Shown here one piece after another: positions 62,570 through 64,000 of a stretch of 64,000 nucleotides of DNA. Below the pieces are notes generated by a model, which saw nothing but the letters and a program-made list of their open reading frames with translations, ran no database searches and was not told the DNA's origin. The DNA is taken from the NCBI RefSeq assembly GCF_900156375.1, contig NZ_FTNK01000004.1, positions 1-64,000 on the forward strand, given 5' to 3'. The position numbers and the translations under genes are program-made. The stretch comes from Paenibacillus macquariensis. GTDB lineage: Bacteria > Bacillota > Bacilli > Paenibacillales > Paenibacillaceae. Each line of letters starts with the position of its first letter. The first letter of the stretch is position 1.

Positions 62570-62632
62570 ATTCGCCTATCTCACTATTTTTGGGCAGTAT
62601 GTAAAGACGATAGAAAGAAGGATTACATTACA

Positions 62633-63763
62633 ATGGAACGTTTATGGACAAAAAACTATATCATGCTGACTATTACAGCATTATTACTATTTAGTGGTTT
62701 TTATTTACTAATGCCAACACTACCTATGTTTATTCAACAATTAGGTGGAAGTGAGTCTCAAGTTGGATTTATCATTGGGGTATTTACAATATCGGCAGTA
62801 ATTTTTCGTCCTATTGTTGGAGGACTAATGGATCGATATGGTCGACGAGCCTTTATAATAAGCGGACTACTATTTTTTGTAATTACAATGTATTTTTATG
62901 ATTGGGTAACAGGAGTTGTATTTTTAATAGTACTACGTATCCTTCACGGAATCAGCTGGGCAATTGCTACAACCTCGATAGGAACGGCTGTGACTGATGT
63001 GATTCCACAATCTCGTCGTGGAGAAGGAATGGGATGGTATGGACTTGCAATGACTTTAGGCATGGCTTTAGGACCCATATTAGGTCTTTGGGTAGCAACA
63101 TCATATTCATTTCATAATCTATTTCTCCTATGCACAGTATTAGCACTTATTGCATTCATACTTGCTTTTGCTATAAAAACCCCAGTGGTTCAGTTTACAT
63201 CAAAAAAACCAATATCGTTTTTTGAAAAAACCGTGTTACCACTCGCGATTGTTACATTTTTCCTGTCCTTTACTTTTGGAGGCGTTACAACATTCTTACC
63301 ATTGTTTGCAGCAAAGATTCAAGTTAATGCTGGTACATTTTTCTTAGTGTATGCTTGCACACTTATCGTAATTAGGCCGCTTACAGGGAAGTTATCTGAT
63401 AAATATGGAGTAGGGCGTATTATTGTTCCTGCGCTTATTACCCTGATAGCCGCACTATTAGTCCTAACAATGACAAAAGGGCTTGTTGGACTACTTATTA
63501 CAGCTATTTTGTACGGAATTGGATTTGGATCTGCACAACCTGCTCTTCAAGTAGCAATTTTACGATTAGCTCCACCAGAGAAAAGTGGCGTAGCGAACGC
63601 TACATTTTTTACTGCTTTTGATTTAGGGGTTGGGTTAGGAGCTATTCTTCTTGGATTTGTATCACAGCTCATGGGATATCAAATGTTGTTTATTGTTTGT
63701 GCTGCATCTGGGTTAATTAGTCTGTTATTTTTTATTTTGTTTGTAAAAAAGACACTAAAATAA
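62633..63763 (+). CDS. MFS efflux transporter (DHA1)
   Basis: This encodes 376 residues with 12 membrane helices. Motif A is GGLMDRYGRRAF, repeated in the second half as GKLSDKYGVGRI; motif C is TLGMALGPILG. It is close to YwoG/YttB-type exporters of Bacillus. ATG 62633 follows GAAAGAAGG; the longer frame would start inside the terminator. It may extrude the compounds sensed by the MarR protein, but the terminator in front makes that uncertain. Confidence 0.88.
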   Translation: MERLWTKNYIMLTITALLLFSGFYLLMPTLPMFIQQLGGSESQVGFIIGVFTISAVIFRPIVGGLMDRYGRRAFIISGLLFFVITMYFYDWVTGVVFLIVLRILHGISWAIATTSIGTAVTDVIPQSRRGEGMGWYGLAMTLGMALGPILGLWVATSYSFHNLFLLCTVLALIAFILAFAIKTPVVQFTSKKPISFFEKTVLPLAIVTFFLSFTFGGVTTFLPLFAAKIQVNAGTFFLVYACTLIVIRPLTGKLSDKYGVGRIIVPALITLIAALLVLTMTKGLVGLLITAILYGIGFGSAQPALQVAILRLAPPEKSGVANATFFTAFDLGVGLGAILLGFVSQLMGYQMLFIVCAASGLISLLFFILFVKKTLK

Positions 63764-64000
63764 CAGATTCGAAGCCATAGAATTCTGTATAACTTTTCCA
63801 CATAGAAAAGCGAGAGTGATTGTTGTTGCGTAAAAGCAAACGATTATGATCGAAGTAGCTTGGGAGCCGGAATTGTTTTGAAGAGGTTTTACTTGATTAT
63901 AATCAAGAACATGGAGGGGGAGGTTTACGTATGAAACATGAGCCTCTATGACTTGGCTTTGTTCTTCATATGCGTATATGGGCATTTGGACAGTACACTC
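63764..64000. other. Window end, no gene recognised
   Basis: GGAGG at about 63915 precedes an ATG with only six codons, and the minus-strand frame 63985-63755 has no family match or ribosome site. Confidence 0.4.

Noticed and set aside
63755..63985. 76-codon minus-strand ORF at the window end
   Set aside because: No ribosome site or recognisable motif; it may be a remnant but cannot be supported.
1..64000. Prophage, toxin-antitoxin or restriction system
   Set aside because: No integrase beyond one IS transposase end, no phage structural genes, no toxin-antitoxin pair or methylase was seen on either strand.

Overview
The window reads as chromosomal DNA of a low-to-moderate GC Gram-positive spore-former, most likely Paenibacillus or a close relative. 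The basis is AGGAGG-type ribosome sites throughout, a BceRSAB-like peptide-resistance module, MurNAc salvage genes, HemAT, OpuC, SLH domains, and chitin-degrading secreted enzymes (AA10 LPMOs, a GH19 remnant). No rRNA, tRNA, CRISPR array or prophage was recognised. It looks like accessory chromosome: compact functional cassettes, most with a dedicated regulator and a visible operator, separated by stretches full of gene remnants.

Layout. 1-2.1 kb: 3' end of an IS3-type transposase, remnants, and a small membrane protein. 2.1-6.0 kb: a TetR/alpha-beta-hydrolase pair behind a 26-bp palindrome and between two copies of a hairpin repeat, then an MFS pump divergent from its own TetR with two matching operators. 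6-11.6 kb: SDR, decayed VOC gene, GyrI-like protein, aldo/keto reductase, LysR regulator, and a truncated Zn-dehydrogenase fused to a stray piece of MFS gene. 11.8-16.2 kb: complete MurNAc recycling operon murQ-murP-mupG-murR. 16.3-17.5 kb: VOC protein, merR pseudogene with an intact mer-type promoter, and a thioredoxin-fold protein whose active-site cysteines are serines. 17.9-22.3 kb: BceRS two-component system and BceAB transporter with a BceR box. 23.5-27.4 kb: flavin oxidase and, on the minus strand, a carboxynorspermidine/carboxyspermidine synthase and decarboxylase pair behind a structured leader. 28.3-29.7 kb: CzcD exporter with CzrA-type repressor. 30-32.3 kb: lspA, then an ArsR regulator predicted to be translated from a leaderless mRNA, and its MFS pump.

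32.3-38.4 kb: lipoproteins, a serine beta-lactamase-fold protein and DUF proteins mixed with pseudogenes. 38.6-46.0 kb: heterodimeric ABC exporter (minus strand), divergent from a GntR-RCK_C regulator resembling BusR, followed by an OpuC-type osmoprotectant importer with only one permease gene. Two widely spaced inverted repeats sit at the two transporter promoters. 46-50 kb: acetyltransferase, HemAT oxygen sensor, ring-cleaving dioxygenase. 49.8-54.5 kb: chitin locus with one intact LPMO, a decayed GH19 chitinase, an SDR, and a second LPMO interrupted by one nonsense codon. 55-64 kb: aldo/keto reductase, truncated SLH protein, PH-domain protein, phosphoesterase, acetyltransferase, membrane protein, and a MarR-controlled DUF3238/azoreductase region with an MFS pump.

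Two themes run through the window. One is many small regulator-effector cassettes for drugs, metals, quinones and osmotic stress. The other is active decay: at least ten pseudogenes, and three otherwise intact genes whose strong ribosome site precedes a CTG, ATT or ATC codon where ATG would be expected. The best candidate for a less-described system is the BusR-like regulator shared between an ABC exporter and a single-permease OpuC importer.
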